From FEN-1219 sp964503125 (GTDB lineage: Bacteria > Pseudomonadota > Gammaproteobacteria > Steroidobacterales > Rariloculaceae): 64,000 nt of DNA. Position numbers and translations under genes: made by a program. Of this stretch, positions 1-10,157 are shown piece after piece. Position 1 is the first letter of the stretch. Every line of letters starts with the position of its first letter. The notes beneath the pieces are model-generated. The model saw nothing but the letters and a program-made list of their open reading frames with translations. It ran no database searches and was not told the origin of the DNA. Where the stretch lies: positions 1-64,000 of the forward strand of contig CAZCZE010000049.1 in assembly GCA_964503125.1 (NCBI GenBank). Reading direction: 5' to 3'.

Positions 1-84
1 CAGCCGGCGCAGTGGCTGGCCGCAGCAGGGCACGAGCGAAGCCGCCGCCCCCGCAGGCGCGCGACTCGCTCGGGAAGGACTTTC

Positions 85-3000
85 TTAGCGGTCGGAGCGG
101 GACAGGCGGCGGTAGTACTCGGCGACGGCTTCTTCGAAGCCGGGCGCGACCTGCGTCGGCGCTTGGGCCCGAACGGCCGCGCGCTCCCTGCCGTCGGCGG
201 CCTGGGCTAACCTAAGCTCGAGCTGCTCGGCGAGGTTCACGAGCTGCTGGAACTCGCTCTCGATGAGCTCGGGGTTGCCGGTGATGCTGCCGCGCAGCGC
301 GTCGCCGAGCTCGCGCACGGCGCGCAGCTCCTCGTCGGTCAGCCCCTGATCGCGCAGCCGGTTGCCGAGCGTGAGCAGCTCGCGCGACGCGTCGTTGAGC
401 TGCTCCTGGACTTGGTCGATCGCGCCAGGATTGTTGTCCCAGAACGCGCGATTGCGCGGATCCCAAATCCCGCCGCGGCGCCAATCGTAGACATTGCCAA
501 AGCCGCCCGGCCCGGACTGGTTCCCGGCCTGACCGCCGGCCTGATTGCCGCCGGCATTCGCTTGAGCCTGGCCTTGGCCGGGCTGCTGGCCCTGTTGGCC
601 TTGCGCCTGGCCGGGCTGTTGGCCGTTCTGGGCTGCGCCCGGTTGCTGCGACAGCTCCGCGAGCTGGCGCCGCAGCGACTGGATCTCGGCCACGAGCTCG
701 GCGTTGGGATCGGGCTCGGCGATCTCGCCTTCGACGGCCTCGGCGTTGGCCAAAGCCTGCGCTTGCTCGACGTTGCGCTCGAGGTCGCGCAGCGCCGACG
801 TCGTCACATTGTCGATGGCCGCCACCTGCGCGGCGCGACCGCTGAGAATCCCGTCGCCGCCGTAACCGAGCCGCTCGCGCGTCTGCACGCTCTGCAATTC
901 CGCGAGCGCGTCACGAAGCTCCTGGCTCGCCTCGGGCGTCTGCTCGTTGAACTGCTGCGCGACACGCTGGATTTCTTCCTCGAGCTGCTGGAGCTGCCGC
1001 TCCAAGTCGTACTTGCGCTCGGCGAGCTCTGCGGCCTGATCGTCGGGCAGGCTGGCGCGGCGCGAGCTCGCGTCGCCGCCTGTGGCGTCGCGCAGAGCTT
1101 CTTGTAGATCCGTCGCAGCCTGGCGCTGCTCCTCGTAGATCTCGCCCGAGCGCTGCGCTAAGTCCTCGAATGCCTGGCCGACGGCCGCTTGCCGTTCCGC
1201 CGTGAGCTGCTGCAAGGCTTCCTGCAACTGGCGCCGCGCCTGCTCGATGGCGCGCTGCATCTGCTCGGGCGTCATCTGGCCTTGCTGACCTTGGCCGCTC
1301 GCCTGGTTCATCGCCTGGAGCGCTTGGTTCAGCTGGTCGATGGCCTGCTGGGTCGCGCTGCCCTGCTGGCCCTGTTGGCCGCCGGCGTTCGCTTGGCTCT
1401 GCTGCCCCTGCTGCTCCTGCTGCCCTTGCTGGTCTTGTTGACCCTGTTCGCCCTGTTGTTGCTGCTGCTGCGCGAGGCGCTGCTGCATTTCCTCGAGCTG
1501 GCGCTTGAGCTCCTCGGTCTCGCGACGCAAGGATTCCTGCTGCCAACGCTCTTGCTCGCTCAACCCGTTGCGGCGGCTGGCTTGATCGGCGAGCTGCTCC
1601 TGGCGACGCGCGAGCTCCTGGAGCTTGCGGATCGCGTCGTCGACCTGCTCCTGCTGCGACGCCTCGGAATCGAGCGCGACGGCCTCCTCGGTCTCGTACT
1701 GGTTCTTCTCGAGGTCCATCTCGAGCTCGAAGAGCTCGCTCAGGTCGCGCCCGGCCATGCTGCCACCACCGCCGCCGCCCTGCTGTTGGAACGAGACTTG
1801 GATGTCGGTGAACATGGCCTCCGCGCGCAGCAGGAGCTGCAATGCGTCCTGCTCGGGCGGCACGGCCTCGTCGAGCTCGATGTCGGCGAGCCGCTCGGCG
1901 GCCGGCTCCATGGCGTCGGCGGCGTCCTCGAGGCTCTCGATGAATCTCTGGATGCGCGGATCCGCGCCCGTGAGGCCGCGCGCGCGCGTGCGGCTAGCGA
2001 GCGTGCGCGCCTGCTCCACGAGCGTGCGCTGCAGGTCGGCGAGCATTTGCGCGTTGTCGTGGAGCTGCTGCTCGTCGAGATAGCTCGACGTGCCCTCGGC
2101 GCGCTCCTTGATGAGGTTCCAAGTGGCGACGAGGATCTCCTTCTGCCGCCGCGAGATCTCGTCCTGCTCCTGGCCGCCGCCACCCCCGCCGCCACCGCCG
2201 CCGGCCGACGCTTGCGAGAAGTTGCGGTTGAAGGGTTGCACCTCGACGAAGAACAAATCGGTCTGCACCTCGCGGCCGCGGTCCTCGGCGACGGCGTAAT
2301 ACGAAATCACGTCGCCGGGCTCGAGCGTGCGCAGCTGCGGCGCCGGGGCCTCGCTCGGCTCAGCGGCGGGCAGCTCTTGGAGCGGGTCGGCGGGGATGGG
2401 CTCGCCCCCCCGGGTGTTTCGGACCTGTTCGATGTCCCGCTGCCCCGGCCGGACGATGAGCTCCTCGATGCCGTTCGGGAACGCGCCGCGGCGTCCGCCG
2501 TCGCCAGCATCGCGATCTCGCCTGCGCGGCCGAACCTCTTGGGTCAGCTCCTCGAGATAGAGCACCTGTTGACCGATGACGCTCTTGCCGTCGACGTCGA
2601 TCGGCGCCGTGGCCCACGCGCCGCCGTTGACGGAGTAGCGCACCTCGACGCGGTCGAGCCCGAAGTCGTCGCTGGCCTCGACGCGCACCGTGACTTCCTC
2701 GATGTTGCTCGCGCGCCAGTCGCGCCCGGGCTTCACGACCTTGACGACGGGCTTGTCGTCGGGGATCAGCGTGATCAGGTAGTCGTCCGTGAGCTTCACG
2801 GAGTCGCCGTTGAACAGCGTCGAGACGTAATACTCGCCGTCCTTCGCGACCTCGAGCGCGCCCGTGAGGACGCCGTCCGCGGTCTGCATGACGGTGCGCT
2901 GGCCGTCGACGACCAGCTCGGAGGCCTCGAGCGGCTGATCCGTCGTGAGCTCGACCGTAACCTGCGTGCCCTCGACGGCGCGGATGTCGTCGCCGGGCTC

Positions 3001-3900
3001 GACGACGAGCGGCTCGAGCTTGGTCCAGTTCGGATAGTGATACGTGAGCTTCAAGTTCGTGATGCGTGGCAGATCGACCACGTCGACCGCGAACTCGGGG
3101 CTCCGCAAGCCCGCGGCCTGCACGTAGTAACTCATCGGCCCGCGCAGCGCGAAGATCGTGTAGTCGAAGCTGCCGTCGGCGCGGCGCTCCATGGCCGCGC
3201 GCTCCCAGGCCGCGCCCGCTCGGAACTGCGCGAAGACCTCCATGCGCGCGGGCTCGAAGCCCTCGGCCGTGGCAGTCACGCGGAGATCGCCGCCGCGCCG
3301 CACGGTGCCGTCGCCGGGCAACACGGCAAGGTGTTGCGGCGGCAGCGTGTCCTCGACGAGCCAGCCGGCCCAGAGATGCCGCACGCCGTAGCGCCAATTG
3401 GGCGGGCCGAACACAGCCGTGCCGACCAAGACGACGGCCGCGAGCACGGCGAGCGCCGCGGGCGCGCGCACGTGCAAATCGGGGATCTTGAGCGCGACGG
3501 GGATCCGGCGTGCGAAGTTGAGAGCATCCTCGGCGAGCAGACCCAGGAACGGCGTGGCTCGCTCGGGGGGACCGTGCACGATGCCGTCGTAGGTTTCCAG
3601 CCGGCCGTTGAAATCGGGAGCCCGCTGCTCGATGTCGCGAATACCGCGGCTCTTCTTGAGCGCGCGCAGCGGCAGCGCCACGAGGCCCACGGCGATGGCC
3701 GCGAGCAAGACGATGAGCACCACGCGGGCGGTGTAGACGATTTGCGGATCGAAGGCGCGGCGGATGCCGAAGTAGACGGCCAGCAGCGTGACGACGAGCG
3801 CAGCCGCGGCGAGCAGCGCCGCGCCGCGGGCGACGATGAGCGCCTGCAAACGCTTGCGGAACTCACCGAGATAGGCTTCGAGCTGCGACTGGGCGGTCAT
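85..3900 (-). CDS. DUF4175-family large membrane protein
   Basis: Protein of 1271 residues. The N-terminus carries three hydrophobic segments (about residues 20-46, 58-78 and 148-165). A long periplasmic part with beta-sandwich-like sequence follows. The second half is helical, with glycine runs (about residue 570 and 700) and a strongly Q/G-rich stretch (about residues 820-880 and 1120-1160). This layout matches DUF4175 proteins, which are usually encoded next to MoxR, DUF58 and VWA genes; their biochemical role is unknown. The ATG overlaps the stop of the upstream BatA-like gene by 4 bp (ATGA), so it is the last visible gene of a minus-strand operon. The low-complexity Gln/Gly tract is coding and keeps frame. 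I see no gene or clear terminator in bases 1-84 beyond the stop. Family assignment is fairly secure; function is not inferred. Confidence 0.85.
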   Translation of the reverse strand: MTAQSQLEAYLGEFRKRLQALIVARGAALLAAAALVVTLLAVYFGIRRAFDPQIVYTARVVLIVLLAAIAVGLVALPLRALKKSRGIRDIEQRAPDFNGRLETYDGIVHGPPERATPFLGLLAEDALNFARRIPVALKIPDLHVRAPAALAVLAAVVLVGTAVFGPPNWRYGVRHLWAGWLVEDTLPPQHLAVLPGDGTVRRGGDLRVTATAEGFEPARMEVFAQFRAGAAWERAAMERRADGSFDYTIFALRGPMSYYVQAAGLRSPEFAVDVVDLPRITNLKLTYHYPNWTKLEPLVVEPGDDIRAVEGTQVTVELTTDQPLEASELVVDGQRTVMQTADGVLTGALEVAKDGEYYVSTLFNGDSVKLTDDYLITLIPDDKPVVKVVKPGRDWRASNIEEVTVRVEASDDFGLDRVEVRYSVNGGAWATAPIDVDGKSVIGQQVLYLEELTQEVRPRRRDRDAGDGGRRGAFPNGIEELIVRPGQRDIEQVRNTRGGEPIPADPLQELPAAEPSEAPAPQLRTLEPGDVISYYAVAEDRGREVQTDLFFVEVQPFNRNFSQASAGGGGGGGGGGQEQDEISRRQKEILVATWNLIKERAEGTSSYLDEQQLHDNAQMLADLQRTLVEQARTLASRTRARGLTGADPRIQRFIESLEDAADAMEPAAERLADIELDEAVPPEQDALQLLLRAEAMFTDIQVSFQQQGGGGGGSMAGRDLSELFELEMDLEKNQYETEEAVALDSEASQQEQVDDAIRKLQELARRQEQLADQASRRNGLSEQERWQQESLRRETEELKRQLEEMQQRLAQQQQQQGEQGQQDQQGQQEQQGQQSQANAGGQQGQQGSATQQAIDQLNQALQAMNQASGQGQQGQMTPEQMQRAIEQARRQLQEALQQLTAERQAAVGQAFEDLAQRSGEIYEEQRQAATDLQEALRDATGGDASSRRASLPDDQAAELAERKYDLERQLQQLEEEIQRVAQQFNEQTPEASQELRDALAELQSVQTRERLGYGGDGILSGRAAQVAAIDNVTTSALRDLERNVEQAQALANAEAVEGEIAEPDPNAELVAEIQSLRRQLAELSQQPGAAQNGQQPGQAQGQQGQQPGQGQAQANAGGNQAGGQAGNQSGPGGFGNVYDWRRGGIWDPRNRAFWDNNPGAIDQVQEQLNDASRELLTLGNRLRDQGLTDEELRAVRELGDALRGSITGNPELIESEFQQLVNLAEQLELRLAQAADGRERAAVRAQAPTQVAPGFEEAVAEYYRRLSRSDR

Positions 3901-5882
3901 GCGGCCACTCCTCTGCGAATCCTAAGATGCCAGTTTCCTACCGCGGATTCCACGACTACGAGCATTAATAGCAACAATACGAGCAACGGCCCGAGCGTGC
4001 TTGGGCTCTCCTCTTGGTCCGCGACCACCGCCGTCTGCGCCTGGTCGGCGGCCCGCACGCCGAGCCCCCGCCAACGTTCGACCGTCGCCATGTCGATCGG
4101 TGCGAGGTCCGACTCGCGCGGATCGAAATTCACGGCCACGAGCTCCGTCGTGCCGCCGCCGACGACCTCGTAGAAGCCGACCTGGTCGAGCACCACGTCG
4201 TCGCCGCCGGCGCCTAAACTCAAGGCCGCCTGGCCGCTCGGATCGAATATCTGCGCACCCGAGAAACCCAACGCTCGCACCGCGAGCGTGCTGCCGAGAG
4301 CCGCTTCGCTCGTGAATCCGGCGCCACCAAGCAGCTCGTTGGCGAGGCCGGCCATGAGCGGCACGAACGCGGGTTGCACGGGCAGATCATTCCACTCGTG
4401 GCCCAGCGAAGATGTGAACAGCAGCACGCGTCCCGCGCCCAAGGGGCGCTCGAGCAGCAGCGGCGTGCCGTCGGCGAGCCACATGATCACGCGGTCCTCG
4501 GCCGCCGGCTCGATGCTGAGATAGCGCTGGAACGTAGCGGCGCGCAGCTCGTTGACGCCGCGCAGCGCGGGGTGCGTGACGTCGATCTCGCCGATCGACG
4601 CCGTTCGTTGGCCGCCCATCTGCGCACTGCCGCGCAGCGCCTGGCCCGTGATGGGCACGGTCGTGAGACCCGCCGAGCGCGGCCCGGCCGCGAGCAGCGC
4701 GCTCCCGCCGGCTTCGACATACGTCTGCAACGCCGCGGCCTGCGCGCCGTCGAGCACGCCGACGTCCGTGACGACGACGAAGCTGAACTCCGTGAGCGGC
4801 GGATCGCCGGCCGGCGTGGTCCGGACCCGCGGCGTGAGCGCCAACGTCGTCAGCGTCTCGAGCGCGGTGCTCGTGTACAACGTCGCTCTACCTTCGGTGT
4901 CCGGCGCCACGAGCAAGACGTCGCGCGGCTCCGGGCGCTTGATCGCGAGATAACGCCGATCGTCGGCGGCGAGGTCGTCGCCGGGAGACAGCGTGACCTC
5001 GATGCGGTTCGGGCCAGAGGCAAGATCGAGCGCGGCGAACGTCGCCTGCGCGAGCCCGCCGCCCGGGATCTCGACGGTCTGCTCCCCGACCGTGCTGCCG
5101 TTGTGCGTCAGCGTCAGCGTCTTGGTGGCCTCCTCGGCCGCGAAGCTGCGCACGTTGGCCGTGAGCTCGCCCGTGAGCGCCGACGCGCCGAAGCCGTCGA
5201 CGGCCCAGTTCTCGGCGGCGCCTCGCGCGACGTCGTGGATCACGATCTCTGCGTTGCGGCGCGGCGCGAGCTCGCCGAAACGGGCCGGCAGCGCGCTCAA
5301 TTGGACGTCCGTCACGAGATCGAGCACGACGGGCAGCTCGGCCGTGCGCAGCAAGCCGTCAACCGAGCGCATGAGCTGCCCGTACTCGAGGCGGAACGCG
5401 CCGGGCTCGGCCGTGTTGAGCGTCTGGCGCAGCGCGGCCACGTCGGCCGTCGCCGGCCCGAGCACCTCGAACAGGCGGCCCGCGAGCACGATTTGCCCGC
5501 GGTCTTCCGCAGCGAGCGAATCGAGCACGTCGTTCGCCGCCGCGCGCGCCCGATCCCAGCGATCGCCGTGACCCATCGACGCGGAGCCGTCGAGCACGAT
5601 GAGGTGCAGGCGCGCGCCTTCGGCGCCGCCGGCCTCGGGCGTGCGCCAGATCGCGGGCTCGGCGAACGCGAGCGCGAGCAGCACGAGCACGCCGATGCGC
5701 AGCGCGAGCAGCAGCAGGTACTGAACCTTCTTGGCGAGCACGCGCCTGGGCTCGCCGGGCTCGAGGAACATCAGCGAGCTGAACTTCTGCTTGTTCGGAT
5801 TATCCGACGACAGTCTGTGCAGCCACCACGGCAAGGCGATGGCGAGCAGGCCGGCGAGGAATGCTGGCACGAGCAAGCTCAT
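3897..5882 (-). CDS. BatA-like VWA membrane protein
   Basis: Protein of 661 residues. The N-terminal 80 residues form the BatA-type region: a first membrane helix (about 5-20), an FLEP-like stretch and a second helix (about 55-72). A von Willebrand A domain follows, with the MIDAS-type motif DGSASM near residue 98, then a long periplasmic beta-rich part and a C-terminal membrane helix (about 630-648). The family is the aerotolerance/Bat-related VWA group that works with MoxR ATPases and DUF58 proteins; the client process is unknown. The ATG sits 46 bp after the DUF58 stop, and its own stop overlaps the DUF4175 start by 4 bp, which supports one transcript. Confidence 0.85.
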   Translation of the reverse strand: MSLLVPAFLAGLLAIALPWWLHRLSSDNPNKQKFSSLMFLEPGEPRRVLAKKVQYLLLLALRIGVLVLLALAFAEPAIWRTPEAGGAEGARLHLIVLDGSASMGHGDRWDRARAAANDVLDSLAAEDRGQIVLAGRLFEVLGPATADVAALRQTLNTAEPGAFRLEYGQLMRSVDGLLRTAELPVVLDLVTDVQLSALPARFGELAPRRNAEIVIHDVARGAAENWAVDGFGASALTGELTANVRSFAAEEATKTLTLTHNGSTVGEQTVEIPGGGLAQATFAALDLASGPNRIEVTLSPGDDLAADDRRYLAIKRPEPRDVLLVAPDTEGRATLYTSTALETLTTLALTPRVRTTPAGDPPLTEFSFVVVTDVGVLDGAQAAALQTYVEAGGSALLAAGPRSAGLTTVPITGQALRGSAQMGGQRTASIGEIDVTHPALRGVNELRAATFQRYLSIEPAAEDRVIMWLADGTPLLLERPLGAGRVLLFTSSLGHEWNDLPVQPAFVPLMAGLANELLGGAGFTSEAALGSTLAVRALGFSGAQIFDPSGQAALSLGAGGDDVVLDQVGFYEVVGGGTTELVAVNFDPRESDLAPIDMATVERWRGLGVRAADQAQTAVVADQEESPSTLGPLLVLLLLMLVVVESAVGNWHLRIRRGVAA

Positions 5883-5928
5883 TCTTTGGCCTCACTCATC
5901 GCTCGCTCGAGCGTGGTCGTCGTTCGCA

Positions 5929-6834
5929 TCAGCCGCGCCTCTGCCTGAAAAGGAGGTAGCTGCGGAGGACGCCGTCGAGGGGCTCGGTGATGTTGACGAG
6001 GCGGTGGTCGGCGCCGGCGCGCAGCGCAGACTTGTGCAGCGCTTCGACGTGCGCGTCGATGCGCTCGCGATACTTCGAGCTCATGTAGATCGGCGACACC
6101 TCCATCGTCTGCCCGCTCTCCATGTCCTCGATGAGCGCCGACTCCTTGAGGACCGGCTTGAGCTCCTGCGGGTCGAGCAGCTGGAACAGGATCACGTCTT
6201 GGCCCTGGTACGCGAGCGGCTGCACGCTCTTCAAGAGCGCATCGGGGTCGCAGTAGAAGTCCGAGATCACGGCCACGAGCCCGCGGCCGCGCTCGACCTC
6301 GTGAAAGCGCTCGAACGGCACGTTCAGGTCCGTGCCCGTGCCGGGTTCGGCGCGATCGATGGCGTGCAGCACGCCGTTCAAACGCCCGCCGCGCGTCGAG
6401 GCGCGTCGGTGCTCGCGGATCTTGTCGTCGAAGACGATGAGACCCACGGCGTCGTGCTGACGTGCGGCGAGGTAGGCCAGCGTCGCGGCCAGGAATTTCC
6501 CGTACAGCAGCTTCGAGACCTTGCCGCTCGCGAACCCCATCGACGCGCTCGCGTCGAGCAGGATCACGAGCCGCGTGTTGGTCTCACCGATGTAGCGCTT
6601 GATGTAGATGCGGTCGGTGCGCGCGTAGACGTTCCAGTCGACGAAGCGCGGGTCGTCGCCTTCGGCGTAGGCGCGATACTCGGCGAATTCCTGGCTGAAG
6701 CCGAAGAACGGCGACCGGTGCATGCCCGTGAGGAAGCCGTTCACGACGGCGCGCGCCACGAGATCCAGGTTCGCGAGCCCAGCCAGGGTCTCGGGCTTGA
6801 GCAGATGTTGCGGTATCGCGCTCCCTGCGGCCAT
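5929..6834 (-). CDS. DUF58-family protein (MoxR partner)
   Basis: Protein of 301 residues with the DUF58 signature around residues 35-75: HRSPFFGFSQEF, then GDDPRFVDWN. A VWA-like fold follows with a DASASM metal-site motif near residue 95. DUF58 proteins are encoded beside MoxR ATPases and VWA membrane proteins, and are thought to bridge the ATPase to its client. No transmembrane helix or signal peptide is visible, so it is probably cytoplasmic. The ATG lies 6 bp downstream of the MoxR stop, consistent with translational coupling. Length is normal for the family. Confidence 0.9.
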   Translation of the reverse strand: MAAGSAIPQHLLKPETLAGLANLDLVARAVVNGFLTGMHRSPFFGFSQEFAEYRAYAEGDDPRFVDWNVYARTDRIYIKRYIGETNTRLVILLDASASMGFASGKVSKLLYGKFLAATLAYLAARQHDAVGLIVFDDKIREHRRASTRGGRLNGVLHAIDRAEPGTGTDLNVPFERFHEVERGRGLVAVISDFYCDPDALLKSVQPLAYQGQDVILFQLLDPQELKPVLKESALIEDMESGQTMEVSPIYMSSKYRERIDAHVEALHKSALRAGADHRLVNITEPLDGVLRSYLLFRQRRG

Positions 6835-6840
6835 GACTCG

Positions 6841-7881
6841 TCAGCCGACGCGCGCCTGCCTGTGCTCGCCGCCGAGTTGCTTGACGAGGTCCGTCAGCAC
6901 TTGGTCGGTATCGACGTTGTCGGACTCGGCGAAGTAGTTGGTCAGCACGCGATGCCGCAGGACGGGCAGCGTGAGTGCCGCAACGTCCTCGTGCGTCACG
7001 TGATAGCGCTTCTGGATGAGAGCGCGCGCCTTGGCCGCAAGCATGATGAACTGCGTGGCGCGCACGCTCGCGCCGTACTGCACGTACTTCTTGACCATCG
7101 CCGGGGCGTTCGGGTCGTGGGGCCGCGTGGCGCGCACGAGATCGACGGCGTAACGATTGACGGCCGCCGACACGGGCACTTGGCGCACGAGCCACTGGAA
7201 CTTGAGGATCTGCTCGGGCGTCGTGCAGGCGGTGATTTCCGGCAGGTCCATGCGCGTCGAGTTGCGCGTGACGACCTCGACCTCGTCCTCGGCGCTCAAG
7301 TAATCGAGCAGCACGTTGAACAGGAAGCGGTCGAGCTGCGCTTCGGGCAACGGATACGTGCCCTCGAGCTCGATCGGGTTCTGCGTGGCGAGCACGAAGA
7401 ACGGCCGCGTGATCGTGTGATGCGTGCCGCGCACCGTGACCGAGAACTCCTGCATCGCCTCGAGCAGCGCGGATTGCGTCTTCGGCGGCGTGCGGTTGAT
7501 CTCGTCGGCGAGCAGCACGTTCGTGAACAGCGGGCCCGGGACGAACGTCCAGGTGCGGCGGCCGGAAGCGACGTCCTCCTCGAGGATGTCGGTGCCCGTG
7601 ACGTCGGTCGGCATGAGGTCGGGTGTGAACTGAATGCGCTTGAACGTGAGGCCGAGCGCCATCGCGAGCGTGCGCACGAGCAGCGTCTTGGCCGTGCCCG
7701 GCATGCCCGTGATCAAGCAGTGGCCGCCGACGAGCAACGTCATGAGCAGGTGCTCGACGACGTCGTCCTGGCCGACGATGATTTTGCGAACTTCGTTGCG
7801 GATTTGCCCGGAGGCCGTGTGGAAATTCTCGATCAACGCCCGGGTTTCTTGCGTCTCGAGTGTGTTCTCTACGCCGCTCAA
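6841..7881 (-). CDS. MoxR-family AAA+ ATPase
   Basis: Protein of 346 residues. Walker A is GMPGTAKT (about 59-66), Walker B is VLLADEIN, and the sensor region is ATQNPIELEGTYPLPEAQLDRF, which is diagnostic for MoxR. MoxR ATPases act as chaperone-like factors with VWA proteins, here with the adjacent DUF58, BatA-like and VWA/amidotransferase-like proteins. I place the start at a TTG at 7881: it has a GGAGG ribosome-binding site 7 bases upstream and overlaps the stop of the TPR-peptidase gene. No ATG or GTG gives a complete N-terminus without running far into the upstream gene. The long open frame upstream of the TTG is antisense-like noise from the TPR gene. Confidence 0.92.
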   Translation of the reverse strand: MSGVENTLETQETRALIENFHTASGQIRNEVRKIIVGQDDVVEHLLMTLLVGGHCLITGMPGTAKTLLVRTLAMALGLTFKRIQFTPDLMPTDVTGTDILEEDVASGRRTWTFVPGPLFTNVLLADEINRTPPKTQSALLEAMQEFSVTVRGTHHTITRPFFVLATQNPIELEGTYPLPEAQLDRFLFNVLLDYLSAEDEVEVVTRNSTRMDLPEITACTTPEQILKFQWLVRQVPVSAAVNRYAVDLVRATRPHDPNAPAMVKKYVQYGASVRATQFIMLAAKARALIQKRYHVTHEDVAALTLPVLRHRVLTNYFAESDNVDTDQVLTDLVKQLGGEHRQARVG

Positions 7882-10157
7882 CGTACGACCTCCAATAATA
7901 GTTGTTGGGCTTCCCGATAATGCGGGGCGATTTCCAGAGCATACAGTAAATGTTCGCGGCCCTTGGCTCGGTCTTCGAGGGCCACGTAGGTCTTCGCGAG
8001 ACGGTAATGCGCGTCGGCGAGATCCTGCGGGTTCATCGCGAGCAGCGCCTGGTATTCGAGCAGCGCTTCGCTCGAGCGCCCGGCCGACGAGAGCAGATCG
8101 CCGAACTCGAGATGCACGCCGCTGCGCAGGGGCGCGACCATGAGCAGGTCCTTGTAAGCGTCGATGGCCTCGTCGTTGCGGCCGGCCGTTGTGAGCGCGC
8201 GCGCGAGCGTGAACAGCGCCTCGGGATCGTGGCCGCCGCGGCGCCGGTACTCGAGCAGCGTGTCGGTGCTGAGCGCGGTCTCGCCGAGATCGATGTGGGC
8301 CCGCGCCTTGACGAGATAGGCGCTGCCCTCGTCGACGTAGTCGGGGTTGAGCGTGACGGACTCGGCGGCCTTCGCCACCACGAGCCGCCAATCTTGCGCT
8401 TCGACGGCCTCGCCGACCTCGCCTTGTTTCGCTTGCCAGGAATCGAGCTGCGCGATCGTCGGGCCGAGCTCGCGCTCGACGTAGGCTGTGAAATCCTCGT
8501 CGAACTTCGCCGGCGAGATCCCGAGCACGGCAGTCACGACCTCCGCCGTGTCCTTGCCCGCCGCGAAGCCGTCGAGCATGCCCTCGAGCGCCTTCTGACC
8601 GAAATGGCCGGCGATGTACTCGCAGATGAGCCCCGCCTGCATGTACGACACGATGACCTGGGCCTGGTAGGTCGGGCGGATGAAGCCGCGATCCAGCTCC
8701 GCAATCGGCAGGAACTTATCCTCTTTGATGGCCGCGAGCACGGGCACGGGAATGTGCCGTCCCGGCAGCGGGCCCGTGCTCCACTCCTCGTAAACGGACA
8801 CGCCCTCGCTGAACCAGCGCGGCACGAGGTGATTGGTGGCTTCGAGAGTGAACACGTGCGCCATCTCGTGCCAGAGCGTCGTGCCCCAGTGGAAGCTGGC
8901 GTCCGCGCGGCCCGTCGGGCTGTCCATCGCGACGAGATAGCCGAACGTCACGCCGAGCAGGCCGATGCCGGGCAAGCCCGCGATGCGGACGGCGAAGTCG
9001 TCGTGATCGGGGTAGAGCTCGACGATCACGGGCTCCTTGAGCGTAAAGCCGTAGCGCTTGGAATACGTCTCGATCGTGCGATCGACGAGCTCCTTGACGT
9101 AGAGCCCGAGCACCGCGGACTCGTCCTTGTGGAGGCGCATGATGACGCCGGGGTTGTGCGCGGCATTCGAGCCCGGCGCCGTCGGGCGCGCGGGATGCTC
9201 GGTGACGACGAAGTTGTCGAAGCTGTCGATGAGCCGCAGCGTGTTGACGATCGGCGCGCTGAACGGATCGCCTTCGTAGGCGATTGCCAGATGGCGCTGC
9301 GCGTCGGCGAGCTTGTTCTCGCGCAGCAGATTGATGCCGAGATCGGCGTGCGCTGCATAGAGATCGGGCTCGATCTCGACGGCCTTGGTCAACAGCGCGA
9401 TGGCCTCGCGGTAACGCCGCGTGATGACGTAGAAGTGCGCCGGAATCGCGTAGGCGTCGCCGTAGCGGGGATTCTGCGCGAGCGCTCGCTGCGTCCACGG
9501 GCTCGCCGTCGTGCCGCGCAGCAGGTCGACCGCGGACTTGAGCGCGTAGATCTGCAGCGGCGACAGGTCGTGCTCCTCGGCGAGCTCGAGCGCCTCGTCG
9601 AGCGCCTCGTCGCCGGCATCGATGGCGCCGTCCTCGAGCGCGGCGCGCGCGAGCAGCAGGTGCGCCTCGAGCGCCTGCTCCGGCGTCTCCTCGATGACCG
9701 CGAGCGCCCATTCGCGCGTCTTCTCCTCGAACTGCCCCGCCGCGATCTTCGCGAGCCCGATCTTGGCCGGCGCATAGTCGGCGTCGATCTCGAGCGCCTC
9801 CTGGAACAACCGGACCGCCTGCGGGTTCGAATGCGTGGCCAGGAACAGCTCGCCCCAGCGCGTGCGCAAGGCCGCGTCCGCGGGATACTCCTTGAGCGCC
9901 GCCTGGAAGAACGAGTTCGCGGAGCGCACGTCGCCGAGAGCGCGCGCGGCGTCGGCCTTGATGCGCGTGTCGGCGCTGCCGGCCACGAGGTTGCGGTAGC
10001 ACGCCTGCGCCTCGGGCAGCGCGCCGCGGTAGAGCGAGCGATCGCAGGCGACGAGGGCGTCGGCACGGTCGAGCGCGTATTCGATCGTGAGCGCATGGCT
10101 CGGCGCTGCGCCGCCGAGCAGCAGGATGGCCGCGGCGCAGGCGCAGCGCAAGCTCAC
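7878..10157 (-). CDS. TPR protein with HExxH (gluzincin-like) peptidase domain
   Basis: Protein of 759 residues. A signal peptide ends near residue 25 (PSHA-LTIEY). TPR-type helical repeats occupy about 40-310, and further TPRs the C-terminal 150 residues. Between them is a peptidase MA-like domain with HEMAH at 430-434, followed by PRWFSEGVSVYEEW, the usual second glutamate region of gluzincins. The protein is therefore predicted to be a periplasmic metallopeptidase, or an inactive scaffold; the motif itself is intact. The start is a GTG at 10157 that forms a GTGA overlap with the preceding legumain-like gene. It lies inside the MoxR/VWA operon, so envelope stress or envelope assembly is a reasonable inference, but the substrate is unknown. 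Confidence 0.82.
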   Translation of the reverse strand: MSLRCACAAAILLLGGAAPSHALTIEYALDRADALVACDRSLYRGALPEAQACYRNLVAGSADTRIKADAARALGDVRSANSFFQAALKEYPADAALRTRWGELFLATHSNPQAVRLFQEALEIDADYAPAKIGLAKIAAGQFEEKTREWALAVIEETPEQALEAHLLLARAALEDGAIDAGDEALDEALELAEEHDLSPLQIYALKSAVDLLRGTTASPWTQRALAQNPRYGDAYAIPAHFYVITRRYREAIALLTKAVEIEPDLYAAHADLGINLLRENKLADAQRHLAIAYEGDPFSAPIVNTLRLIDSFDNFVVTEHPARPTAPGSNAAHNPGVIMRLHKDESAVLGLYVKELVDRTIETYSKRYGFTLKEPVIVELYPDHDDFAVRIAGLPGIGLLGVTFGYLVAMDSPTGRADASFHWGTTLWHEMAHVFTLEATNHLVPRWFSEGVSVYEEWSTGPLPGRHIPVPVLAAIKEDKFLPIAELDRGFIRPTYQAQVIVSYMQAGLICEYIAGHFGQKALEGMLDGFAAGKDTAEVVTAVLGISPAKFDEDFTAYVERELGPTIAQLDSWQAKQGEVGEAVEAQDWRLVVAKAAESVTLNPDYVDEGSAYLVKARAHIDLGETALSTDTLLEYRRRGGHDPEALFTLARALTTAGRNDEAIDAYKDLLMVAPLRSGVHLEFGDLLSSAGRSSEALLEYQALLAMNPQDLADAHYRLAKTYVALEDRAKGREHLLYALEIAPHYREAQQLLLEVVR

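Noticed and set aside
1380..1480. Repetitive CTGCTG/CCTGTTG-type tract as possible tandem repeat or CRISPR
   Set aside because: It is a Gln/Gly-rich coding tract in frame within the DUF4175 gene; there are no equal-length spacers.
1189..4173. Very long plus-strand open frame (994 codons) opposite the DUF4175 gene
   Set aside because: Antisense shadow typical of high-GC DNA; the minus-strand protein has recognisable membrane segments and operon context, and the plus frame shows Leu/Arg-rich low-complexity sequence only.
5731..7920. Long plus-strand frame (729 codons) opposite DUF58 and MoxR
   Set aside because: Both minus-strand genes carry diagnostic motifs; the plus-strand product is Arg/Val/Glu-rich shadow sequence.
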